Source of the DNA: Margaritifera margaritifera
Lineage: Eukaryota > Mollusca > Bivalvia > Unionida > Margaritiferidae
Direction: 5' to 3'
DNA: 64,000 nucleotides
NCBI GenBank assembly: GCA_029931535.1
Contig: JAQPZY010001688.1
Coordinates: 10,052,001-10,116,000 of the forward strand
A program made the translations under genes and the position numbers. Below are positions 1 through 11,400 of this stretch, piece by piece; the stretch's first letter is position 1, and the number at the start of each line of letters is the position of its first letter. The notes under the pieces were generated by a model. It was not told the origin of the DNA, searched no databases, and saw only the letters and a program-made list of their open reading frames with translations.

Positions 1-723
1 TCAAAGATATTTATACTGTTCTTTCTCAAGTTTTGTCATTAAATGCTTGCAGATATGTGAGCAGGAATATTCAGTTTCATTGGTGGCGATCATAGAAATT
101 GTACTTATCAACTTGAATTTTGCTACAGTACAAGTAGACATCTTAAAACTTGTTGGAATGGAATAATTTCACCATAAAAGATGTCAAAATGTCTTTTAGA
201 ATAATTTATTTGATTTTATTGTGACATTTGTTCCTGTAGTTTCGGGTAACCAATTTTATATTTTCCATATCTTTTTGCAACACAATATTTTCATTAATGA
301 ATCATGTCCTTTCCAATTTATTAACATATTGTTTTACCATTCATTTTATAATTTTTTTATTTAACCATGAACATATAATTACTCATCATAAAATATACTG
401 TCAATGTTATCACCCTTGAAATCTTCCAATGTATATACACTAGGGTCACCTAAAATTAGTCGCCTCATTGTAAAACTAAGGACAATGAAATTTAATAAAA
501 TAATTTCTTACAAAAATGTATTTATATTTTGAGATCCTAAATTTTCATCTATTTTATATTTAGGCATTCCATAGGTATAAATTGTCAGAAAATACAATAA
601 GTTAGTCCATGGTTAAAATCTATTTTTAGGGTCACTGGATTTAATTGGTATCATACATATTCATTTATGATGTGCATTATTATGTCATCAATAAGGTTAG
701 ACAATACATCAGTAGTTTTTTAT
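1..723. other. AT-rich flank, no supported gene
   Basis: AT-rich DNA with many stops in all frames. Two short overlapping plus-strand open frames (667-969 and 734-1099) lie antisense to the integrase relic and look accidental. The C-terminal end of that relic may continue into this stretch on the minus strand, but I could not recognise anything below about 724. Confidence 0.5.
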
Positions 724-1234
724 TTCAATTTGAGTGAAATATTTCCACATTCTAGTCTTAATAGTTTTATTAAATCTTTCTATAGTGGATTCTTTTTTCA
801 GAGTAATAGGAAACATGATACATATTTTCATTCACCAACAATCCCTCAACCTTTCAGTTATAAATTCTTTCCCTTCATTAAAATGTATCTTTTCTGGTTT
901 TTGCTCTTTAAAAATTTATCTGAAAACGTTGTGCATGTCATCTTTTTTAAAAACTATTTTTTTGCCTAAATGTATTTGCATCTATTGTTTGATTTTTTCA
1001 TATGCTCTGCATGTCAACAATGTTTGCCTACCACTGGTCATCCAAGTTACTAACATGAACTGTAATGTAGGAAACTCTTTTTCTAGCTTCCCTATGTAAT
1101 GTGTATGTAGATCGTTCGCTTAACCAATCTTTCAGTTCAATGTATATCATTATCTTTTCATCATGTTTAATTTGTTCCCAAAATTGATAGATATTTGTGT
1201 ATGAAACTAAACTTTCAACAATACATAGATCCAA
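724..1234 (-). pseudogene. decayed retroviral-type (c-integrase-like) integrase core
   Basis: The minus strand reads as a degenerate DDE integrase core. In order it has a segment LKDWLSERSTYTLH, a DDQW motif immediately followed by a TAG stop (1028-1030), a VDMQS block, then after a frame change KPEKIHFNEGKEF and finally IERFNKTIKTRMWKYF. This order (TYTLH, then W with an Asp three residues on, then a G-K-E-F block, then E-R-F-N) is that of the cellular integrases found in Maverick/Polinton-type giant transposons and related elements such as the C. elegans F54H12.3 group; the family placement is from recall. The first catalytic Asp position reads Asn (AAC, 1022-1024), the second also reads Asn (AAT, 877-879), and the Glu (GAA, 778-780) remains. 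The relic has several stops and at least one frameshift (about 960-985), so it cannot be active. It is a fossil of a mobile element, not a host gene. Confidence 0.7.
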
Positions 1235-1755
1235 AAGTCAAATTGGATTACGCTGTTGGTGGTAATGGCATCTTTTCGTTACTTATTGACCTAGCAATGA
1301 AAATTAATATTATCATTGGATATAACTGCAATTTACATAAATCAAGTTTTATTTCAAAAAGCAGTGAAAAAAGCTGGTTCTGTCACAAAATAACACTGCT
1401 ATGTTTTGGAAAAATGTTAAATCATGTCATATTGTAACAAGAAACCTTCGCAAATTACTGGTTCACAGAGGTTCCATTACTGTAGACATTTACTTCCTGA
1501 TGATGCAGAAGCTACTTCATGTGATGATGCAGATAGCGAAATTTAAATTAGTCATTATAATAGTGGAATTTTGAACTATAGAAGAAATTGTACATTTTAT
1601 CGGGGAAAACAGACCTATTGGCATGGTAATTTAGATTTTCCAACAAACTTTCATAGATATTGTACCCTTCTCACTGATTATGGTTAATAAAATGTTTGAC
1701 ATTTGTATATTTCCTGAGGAATCTAACAAAATTATAATCTATCCACTATATAAAA
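1235..1755. other. AT-rich DNA, no supported gene
   Basis: All frames carry several stops. The minus strand upstream of the integrase relic gives no recognisable zinc-binding domain or polymerase. An open plus-strand reading of about 80 codons (1195-1437) has no family resemblance I can identify. Confidence 0.4.
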
Positions 1756-2022
1756 ATGCCTCAGTTCAAGACCCCAGCAATTAGAGGTATATTGGAAACA
1801 GATGTATTGTGTGATATTTTTTTTACAAAGGTGTTGAATACCAGACAAAGTATATGGTCTGATGATACACCTCTCCCTCGACCACTCGTACCCAGAGCTC
1901 ATGAACCCACTTATAATGCAGAAACAGGCGTGGTCCCATTTTATTCTTCTAGAAAATACCAACAAACAAATGACCCCTATTTGCTGAATGATAAGAAACT
2001 CATAATCAAAACTAGTAAATGA
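1756..2022 (+). CDS. hypothetical ORF, 88 codons
   Basis: Open from an ATG at 1756 to a TGA ending at 2022. Unlike most small frames here, its composition is fairly protein-like: a Pro-rich middle (DDTPLPRPLVPRAHEPTY) is followed by a polar stretch (TGVVPFYSSRKYQQTNDPY). I do not recognise the family. It lies about 520 bp from the integrase relic on the opposite strand, so it could be another fragment of the same old mobile element. It could equally be chance; no signal peptide, membrane segment or catalytic motif is visible. Confidence 0.2.
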   Translation: MPQFKTPAIRGILETDVLCDIFFTKVLNTRQSIWSDDTPLPRPLVPRAHEPTYNAETGVVPFYSSRKYQQTNDPYLLNDKKLIIKTSK

Positions 2023-3336
2023 AACTTTTAATATATCACTCTTTTTTTTCTGGTCAAAAACAGTGGTTAGTGCCCAAAAATTTGATTCCGCATCATGGAA
2101 TTTGTAACTTTTAATAAGAAGTCACCTATTTTGTTAAGTTTTCTATACAAAACAATTCTCAGTGGACTGTAAATAGCAATATTCGACAATATTTAAAATC
2201 CATGAAAATGTCATTAATGCCTACTGGTGGCAGCAATTTAAGAAATAAATACCAACAAATTAGGTTTTCTCAAGTGAAATTAATGTTTTAGTTCTATCTT
2301 TTAATTCAGTTTCAGTGTACTCATCATAAATACAATTTGCCCTCTTGTATTCAAAGGTAAAAAGTGTCAATCTAGCTATGTCCATGAGCATTTCTCAAAG
2401 CCTATTTAAGTGCCAACTGTTTTTTGATCTATGATTTGCAGATGTGTTTGTAGTATTGTTACAATGAATTAAAAGTACACCTGCTTCATATGATCACATT
2501 AATTACATCTTTTGTATCAAATCCAATAACAGGGGGGATAATAAAAAAGGTTAAAAGGCATGCAAATCCTTTTGCAGAACTTAAAGTACATTTTAGATGA
2601 TTTTTTTTTTTTTTACAATTCTTGTATAAACATCAATGTAGATAAAACAAAAATTGTTTTTAGAATGGTAATATGTTTACAGAGAATGAGAAGTGGTATT
2701 TTAGAGGTCAATTTGACTTACTGTGACTAATTGTATAAATATAGTTTAGTTTTTACCAAAACTGATCAGGATTACACCCAAACATACACAGACTGTTCAG
2801 GATGAGAAGTCTATTGAATGTATTTTATATCAGTGTAAAATTGACTGCTTCTGTACTTTTTATAATTTTAAGCATTTTCATAGTTTAACCAATTTTGTGT
2901 TATAGTTTAGAAGTCTGCAACAAATATTCTCAATAGGTATATATTATACACGATGTGTTAAATCTGGGTAATGTTTAACCTCACAACAGGTATTCCTCTA
3001 ACAGTTATCTGATGTTAAAGCACTGATTAAAATAATCATGTTAAATGGGCAACACAAAAGAAAAATTAATACGGGTTTAGTTTTACATGGACTGAGCAAA
3101 GTGACGAAGATATAAAAATTTTCACTGAGATATTTCAACAAATAATTCAAAATTGCATCATATGAAAATAACATAGTGAAGTTATTGGCTCAATGTGAGT
3201 AAGTTAAAGATGCTTGAAAAGTTTATGTTAAATGCTTAAAAGTGCTTCAATTAACATTTAGTAAGACAATTCTTACAATTTGTTTTCCAGTCATAATTTA
3301 GCAAAAGCAACGGGTCGACATCGTGGTTTGGATATA

Positions 3337-3338
<2 letters not shown>
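2023..3338. other. AT-rich DNA, no supported gene
   Basis: AT-rich sequence with a T-run near 2601-2614 and no open frame above about 60 codons. No satellite similarity is visible here. I see no RNA gene or transposon terminus. Confidence 0.5.

Positions 3339-3414
<76 letters not shown>
3339..3414. repeat. (TA)n microsatellite
   Basis: About 38 uninterrupted TA dinucleotides. The tract sits about 60 bp outside the first recognisable satellite sequence, so it marks the left side of the array boundary. Its length is likely polymorphic and a possible assembly error site. Confidence 0.95.
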
Positions 3415-3417
<3 letters not shown>

Positions 3418-3473
3418 GATATTGCCTATACTATCAAAATAATGGTTTAAGAATCGTAAGAGATGAATTGATC

Positions 3474-3947
3474 AAAGCAATCAATAAGTTATCTATATCT
3501 ATATTTGTCTACATGCATTAAAACAAACATGTTCTCACAGACTAGGATATGGAGATACTTATTTGCGTTTGGTGAAGGATATAATGAAAAGGAAGAGAAA
3601 AAAAAAATCAATGATATGTTACTAAAAAAATCAAACTATTTCACGCTGCTGAGATTCCATTGCTTCACTTGGATCATCTTAACTTTATATAATCGCAAAT
3701 TTAACATAAAATTTAGTGAAAGATACCAACATTACATTACAGGGGAATAAATAAAAACAAACTTAGCATATAAATATTGCTACAGAAATGAAAATAAACT
3801 AAAGATAAGAATATTGCTTTAAAGGGATCTATAATTGATTTGTCATCTGTCTCTTCTCTATAATTCCAGCTTACGTCATCTACACTATACTTAGATCTGC
3901 TGTTTGTTCTTTCAGTTTCTGCAGTTTTTTCTTCAGTTTTTTCACAG
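3474..3947 (+). repeat. left-edge degenerate satellite monomer
   Basis: Satellite similarity begins here: a degraded TTTGTCTA, ACAGACTAGGAT and GAAGGATATAATGAAAAGGAAG series is followed by a GCTGAGATTCCATTGC segment and CATTACATTACAGGGGAATAA. The copy lacks part of the monomer but keeps the GAGATTCCA segment that core monomers have lost. That segment is also present in the diverged copies at 52.7, 53.8 and 61.8 kb, marking this as an old-type edge copy. Confidence 0.8.
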
Positions 3948-4181
3948 GGCCTCTTTTACACACTAAACAAGGTTATTCGAAGAAGAGAAATCAGATTTTG
4001 TATTCTTCTGTTCTCTGTCTTGGATGACTGTTTAGAGAAAGCATTAGAAAATGTGGAGATAGGATCAGATAATACTTACGAATTGCTTTGCAAAGGGTAT
4101 AATGAAAAAGAAGACAAAAAAACCCCCAATAATATGATACAACTGATTAATATCAGTATAAATAGGAACATCATGATATAA
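3864..4181 (+). other. open frame with splice-acceptor-like start in edge monomer
   Basis: A frame open for 105 codons, from after a TAA at 3861-3863 to a TAA at 4179-4181. Inside it, a pyrimidine-rich tract ends in TTTTTTCACAG at 3947, like a 3' splice site. The codons after it read GLFYTLNKVIRRREIR and later DDCLEKALENVEI, a hydrophilic, protein-like composition. In core monomers the same frame is closed by TAA ten codons after the acceptor-like site. It has no ATG in a plausible position and no family I recognise. It is either an exon remnant from which the monomer descended or a chance open frame. Confidence 0.2.
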
Positions 4182-4184
4182 TAT

Positions 4185-5480
4185 ATTGTAATCAAGAACT
4201 TATGACAACTTTACTTCTTAGGTGTATCCTCCATAATACTAAAGCTAAATTCCATCGTAGTAATCAACACGGTATCTATGGCTATATCTCTTTCACTCTA
4301 TTTGTCTATATGTACTACAACAAACTCGTTTCCATAGGCCAGGATGTTCTGATATCATTATCCGTATGTGTGCATCCATGCAGATATGTATTTTGGTATG
4401 TATTCCTATTTATTACTCATTACCAACTTCTCCATGAGCAAAATGTGATGTTTTTTAAATGAATCAATATATTTGTAAAGGGTGTTCATATTCTGCTGGA
4501 TCACATTTCACTTTTGAAATTATTTCAAACAAAATTAGAAACAGAATATACCCACATTACATTATAGGGGAATAATTAAAAATAAAAACTCAATGAATAA
4601 ATATTGTTACATAAATGAAAATAAACAAAAGATAAGAATACTGCTTTCATGACCTCCATAATTGGTTTGTCACCTGTCTCTTATCTATAATTCCAGCTTA
4701 CATCGCCTACACTATACTTAGATCTCTTCTTTGTTCTTTCACAGTTTCTGCAGTTTTTTCTTCAGTTTCTTCTCAGGGAATCTTTTACACACTAAACAAG
4801 GTTATTTAAAGAAGAGAAATCAGAATTTGTACTCTTCTGTTCTGTGTCTTAGATGACTGTTTAGAGAAATATATTAGAAAATGTGGAGATATAATACTTA
4901 CGTTCTGTTTTGTGAAGGATATAATGAAAAGGAAGAAAAATAAAAAATCAATAATATGATACTGATTAATATCAGTATCAATAGGAACATCATGATACAA
5001 TGTTTTGTAATCAAGAACTTATGACAACTTTACTTCTTAGGTGTATCCTCCATAATAATAAAGCTAAATTCCATCGTAGTAATCAACACGGTATCTATGA
5101 CTATATCTCTTTCACTCTATTTGTCTATATGTATTATAACAAACTCATTCCCATAGACTAGGATGTTCTCATATCTTTATCCGTATGCGTGCATCCATGT
5201 ATCGACGAAAGATATGGATTTGGGTATGTATATTAATCATTCTCAACTTGTTTATGAGGAAAATGTTTGTGATGTTTTTGAAATCAATCGATATATTTGT
5301 AGAGTCTTCATAAACTGCTGGATAGCATTTCACTTTTGAAATTATTTCAAACAAAATTTAAAAAATTAAATATTAGATTGAATTATACAATTCATCATTA
5401 TAAGTTAGCAAAACTGGCACATTCTGCTGGATACAACATTGCTTGATTCAGATCATTTTTACTGGATAGAATCGCAAATT
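4185..5480 (+). repeat. left-edge monomer variant (short type), copy 1
   Basis: This stretch includes the short 829-bp monomer, which lacks about 130 bp between CAAAATTAGAAA and CAGAATATACCC, plus the next monomer. It carries diagnostic sequence such as GGCCAGGATGTTCTGATATC and CAATGAATAAATATTGTTAC. It is nearly identical to 39230-40545, offset about 35,047 bp. Confidence 0.9.
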
Positions 5481-5499
5481 TAACATACAATTCTGTGCA

Positions 5500-8400
5500 C
5501 GATACCCACATTACATTACAGGGGAATAATTAAAAATAAACTCAACATAAAAATATTCTTACAGAAATGAAAATAAACTAAAGATAAGAATACTGCTTTC
5601 AAAGGATCTATATCTATCCTTGTCATCTATCTCTTATATATAATTCCAGCTTACATCGCCTACACTATACTTAGAGCTCTTGTTTGTTCTTTCGCAGTTT
5701 CTGATGCTTTTTCTTCAGTTTTTCTCAGGGAATCTTTTACACACTAAACAAGGTTATTTAAAGAAGAGAAATCAGATTTTGTACTCTTCGGTTCTGTGTC
5801 TTAGATGACTGTTTAGAGAAATGTATTAGAAAATGTGGAGACATAATACTTACGTTCTGTTTTGTGAAAGATATAATGAAAAGGAAGAAAAATAAAAAAT
5901 CAATAATATGATACTGATTAATATCAGTATCAATAGGAACATCATGATATAATGTATTGTAATCAAGAACTTATGACAATTTTACTTCTTAGTTGTATCC
6001 TACATTATAATAAAACTAAATTCCTTTGTAGTAATCAACACGATAACTATGGCTATATCTCTTTCACTCTATTTGTCTATATGTATTATAACAAACTCAT
6101 TCCCATAGACTAGGATGTTCTCATATCTTTATCCGTATGCGTGCATCCATTTATCGACGAAAGATATAGATCTGGGTATGTATATTAATCATTCTCAACT
6201 TGTTTATGAGGAAATTGTTTGTGATGTTTTTGAAATCAATCGATATATTTGTAGAGTCTTCATAAACTGCTGGATAGCATTTCACTTTTGAAATTATTTC
6301 AAACAAAATTTAAAAAATTAAATATTAGATTGAATTATACAATTCATCATTATAAGTTAGCAAAAATGGCACATTCTGCTGGATACAACATTGCTTGATT
6401 CGGATTATTTTTACTGGATAGAATCGCAAATTTAACATACAATTCTGTGCACGATACCCACATTACATTACAGGGGAATAATTACAAATAAACTCAACAT
6501 AAAAATATTCTGACAGAAATGAAAATAAACAAAAGATAAGAATACTGCTTTCAAAGGATCTATATCTATCCTTGTCATCTATCTCTTATCTATTAATTCC
6601 AGCTTACATCGCCTACACTATACATAGAGCTCTTGCCTGTTCTTTTGCAGTTTCTGATGCTTTTTCTTCAGTTTTCTCAGGGAATCTTTTACACACTAAA
6701 CAAGGTTATTTAAAGAAGAGAAATCAGATTTTGTACTCTTCCGTTCTGTGTCTTAGATGACTGTTTAGAGAAATGTATTAGAAAATGTGGAGATATAATA
6801 CTTACCACCTGTTTTGTGAAAGATATAATGAAAAGGAAGAAAAATAAAAAATCAATAATATGATACTGATTAATATCAGTATCAATAGGAACATCATGAT
6901 ATAATGTATTGTAATCAAGAACTTATGACAACTTTACTTCTTAGTTGTATCCTACATTATAATAAAACTAAATTCCTTTGTAGTAATCAACACGATAACT
7001 ATGGCTATATCTCTTTCACTCTATTTGTCTATATGTATTATAACAAACTCATTCCCATAGACTAGGATGTTCTCATATCTTTATCTGTATGCGTGCATCC
7101 ATGTATCGACAAAGATATGGATTTGGGTATGTATATTAATCATTCTCAACTTGTTTATGAGGAAAATGTTTGTGATGTTTTTGAAATCAATCGATATATT
7201 TGTAGAGTCTTCATAAACTGCTGGATAGCATTTCACTTTTGAAATTATTTCAAACAAAATTTAAAAAATTAAATATTAGATTGAATTATACAATTCATCA
7301 TTATAAGTTAGCAAAAATGGCACATTCTGCTGGATACAACATTGCTTGATTCAGATCATTTTTACTGGATAGAATCGCAAATTTAACATACAATTCTGTG
7401 CAAGATACCCACATTACATTACAGGGGAATAATTAAAAATAAACTCAACATAAAAATATTCTTACAGAAATGAAAATAAACTAAAGATAAGAATACTGCT
7501 TTCAAAGGATCTATATCTATCCTTGTCATCTATCTCTTATATATAATTCCAGCTTACATCGCCTACACTATACTTAGAGCTCTTGTTTGTTCTTTCGCAG
7601 TTTCTGATGCTTTTTCTTCAGTTTTTCTCCGAGAATCTTTTACACACTAAACAAGGTTATTTAAAGAAGAGAAATCAGATTTTGTACTCTTCCGTTCTGT
7701 GTCTTAGATGACTGTTTAGAGAAATGTATTAGAAAATGTGGAGACATAATACTTACTCACTGTTTTGTGAAAGATATAATGAAAAGGAAGAAAAATAAAA
7801 AATCAATAATATGATACTGATCAATATCAGTATCAATAGGAACATCATGATATAATGTATTGTAATCAAGAACTTATGACAACTTTACTTCTTAGTTGTA
7901 TCCTACATTATAATAAAACTAAATTCCTTTGTAGTAATCAACACGATAACTATGGCTATATCTCTTTCACTCTATTTGTCTATATGTATTATAACAAACT
8001 CATTCCCATAGACTAGGATGTTCTCATATCTTTATCCGTATGCGTGCATCCATGTATCGACGAAGATATGGATTTGGGTATGTATATTAATCATTCTCAA
8101 CTTGTTTATGAGGAAAATGTTTGTGATGTTTTTGAAATCAATCGATATATTTGTAGAGTCTTCATAAACTGCTGGATAGCATTTCACTTTTGAAATTATT
8201 TCAAACAAAATTTAAAAAATTAAATATTAGATTGAATTATACAATTCATCATTATAAGTTAGCAAAACTGGCACATTCTGCTGGATACAACATTGCTCGA
8301 TTCGGATCATTTTTACTGGATAGAATCGCAAATTTAACATATTCAACAGAATATACCCACATTACATTACAGGGGAATAATTACAAATAAACTCAACATA

Positions 8401-11400
8401 AAAATATTCTTACAGAAATGAAAATAAACTAAAGATTAGAATACTGCTTTCAAAGGATCTATATCTATCCTTGTCATCTATCTCTTATCTATAATTCCAG
8501 CTTACATCGCCCACACTATACTTAGAGCTCTTGTTTGTTCTTTCGCAGTTTCTGATGCTTTTTCTTCAGTTTTTCTCAGGGAATCTTTTACACACTAAAC
8601 AAGGTTATTTAAAGAAGAGAAATCTGATTTTGTACTCTTCGGTTCTGTGTCTTAGATGACTGTTTAGAGAAATGTATTAGAAAATGTGGAGACATAATAC
8701 TTACGTTCTGTTTTGTGAAAGATATAATGAAAAGGAAGAAAAATAAAAAATCAATAATATGATACTGATCAATATCAGTATCAATAGGAACATCATGATA
8801 TAATGTATTGTAATCAAGAACTTATGACAACTTTACTTCTTAGTTGTATCCTACATTATAATAAAACTAAATTCCTTTGTAGTAATCAACACGATAACTA
8901 TGGCTATATCTCTTTCACTCTATTTGTCTATATGTATTATAACACTAATTCCCATAGACTAGGATGTTCTCATATCTTTATCCGTATGCGTGCATCCATG
9001 TATCGACGAAGATATGGATTTGGGTATGTATATTAATCATTCTCAACTTGTTTATGAGGAAAATGTTTGTGATGTTTTTGAAATCAATCGATATATTTGT
9101 AGAGTCTTCATAAACTGCTGGATAGCATTTCACTTTTGAAATTATTTCAAACAAAATTTAAAAAATTAAATATTAGATTGAATTATACAATTCATCATTA
9201 TAAGTTAGCAAAACTGGCACATTCTGCTGGATACAACATTGCTTGATTCGGATCATTTTTACTGGATAGAATCGCAAATTTAACATATTCAACAGAATAT
9301 ACCCACATTACATTACAGGGGAATAATTACAAATAAACTCAACATAAAAATATTCTTACAGAAATGAAAATAAACTAATGATAAGAATACTGCTTTCTAA
9401 GGATCTATATCTATCCTTGTCATCTATCTCTTATCTATAATCCCAGCTTACATCGCCTACACTATACTTAGAGCTCTTGTTTGTTCTTTTGCAGTTTCTG
9501 ATGCTTTTTCTTCAGTTTTCTCAGGGAATCTTTTACACACTAAACAAGGTTATTTAAAGAAGAGAAATCAGATTTTGTACTCTTCCGTTCTGTGTCTTAG
9601 ATGACTGTTTAGAGAAATGTATTAGAAAATGTGGAGATATAATACTTACGTTCTGTTTTGTGAAGGATATAATGAAAAGGAAGAAAAATAAAAAATCAAT
9701 AATATGATACTGATTAATATCAGTATCAATAGGAACATCATGATATAATGTATTGTAATCAAGAACTTATGACAACTTTACTTCTTAGTTGTATCCTACA
9801 TTATAATAAAACTAAATTCCTTTGTAGTAATCAACACGATAACTATGGCTATATCTCTTTCACTCTATTTGTCTATATGTATTATAACAAACTCATTCCC
9901 ATAGACTAGGATGTCCTCATATCTTTTCCGAATGTATGCATCCATGTATCGACGAAGATATGGATTTGGGTATGTATATTAGTCATTCTCAACTTGTTTA
10001 TGAGGTAAATGTTTGTGATGTTTTTGAAATCAATCGATATATTTGTAGAGTCTTCATAAACTGCTGGATAGCATTTCACTTTTGAAATTATTTCAAACAA
10101 AATTTAAAAAATTAAATATTAGATTGAATTATACAATTCATCATTATAAGTTAGCAAAACTGGCACATTCTGCTGGATACAACATTGCTTGATTCAGATC
10201 ATTTTTACTGGATAGAATCGCAAATTTAACATACAATTCTGTGCAAGATACCCACATTACATTACAGGGGAATAATTAAAAATAAACTCAACATAAAAAT
10301 ATTCTTACAGAAATGAAAATAAACTAAAGATAAGAATACTGCTTTCAAAGGATCTATATCTATCCTTGTCATCTATCTCTTATATATAATTCCAGCTTAC
10401 ATCGCCTACACTATACTTAGAGCTCTTGTTTGTTCTTTCGCAGTTTCTGATGCTTTTTCTTCAGTTTTTCTCCGAGAATCTTTTACACACTAAACAAGGT
10501 TATTTAAAGAAGAGAAATCAGATTTTGTACTCTTCCGTTCTGTGTCTTAGATGACTGTTTAGAGAAATGTATTAGAAAATGTGGAGACATAATACTTACT
10601 CACTGTTTTGTGAAGGATATAATGAAAAGGAAGAAAAATAAAAAATCAATAATATGATACTGATTAATATCAGTATCAATAGGAACATCATGATATAATG
10701 TATTGTAATCAAGAACTAATGACAACTTTACTTCTTAGTTGTATCCTACATTATAATAAAACTAAATTCCTTTGTAGTAATCAACACGATAACTATGGCT
10801 ATATCTCTTTCACTCTATTTGTCTATATGTATTATAACAAACTCATTCCCATAGACTAGGATGTTCTCATATCTTTATCCGTATGCGTGCATCCATGTAT
10901 CGACGAAGATATGGATTTGGGTATGTATATTAATCATTCTCAACTTGTTTATGAGGAAAATGTTTGTGATGTTTTTGAAATCAATCGATATATTTGTAGA
11001 GTCTTCATAAACTGCTGGATAGCATTTCACTTTTGAAATTATTTCAAACAAAATTTAAAAAATTAAATATTAGATTGAATTATACAATTCATCATTATAA
11101 GTTAGCAAAACTGGCACATTCTGCTGGATACAACATTGCTTGATTCAGATCATTTTTACTGGATAGAATCGCAAATTTAACATACAATTCTGTGCAAGAT
11201 ACCCACATTACATTACAGGGGAATAATTAAAAATAAACTCAACATAAAAATATTCTTACAGAAATGAAAATAAACTAAAGATAAGAATACTGCTTTCAAA
11301 GGATCTATATCTATCCTTGTCATCTATCTCTTATATATAATTCCAGCTTACATCGCCTACACTATACTTAGAGCTCTTGTTTGTTCTTTCGCAGTTTCTG

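Noticed and set aside
667..1099. Overlapping plus-strand frames of 100 and 121 codons
   Set aside because: Both lie antisense to the integrase relic, are Phe/Ser/Ile-rich as AT-rich antisense would be, and have no recognisable domain.
5169..5354. Recurrent minus-strand ORF (61-64 codons, starting MFEIISKVKCY) in many monomers
   Set aside because: It appears wherever the monomer has no stop, changes C-terminus with one-base indels and is interrupted in many monomers. There is no family resemblance and no sign of selection on the frame. Treated as a by-product of the satellite.
6572..6760. Recurrent plus-strand ORF (62 codons, starting MSSISYLL) in eight or so monomers
   Set aside because: It exists only where TATTAATTCC replaces TATAATTCC near the ATTCCAGC block, a one-base indel. 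Most monomers lack it. No promoter or conserved start was seen.
8190..8390. Recurrent plus-strand ORF (66 codons, starting at a non-ATG codon, MKLFQTKFKK)
   Set aside because: Most monomers carry TGA at the GCTTGATTC position; only those with GCTCGATTC stay open. This is a chance single-base difference, not a gene family.
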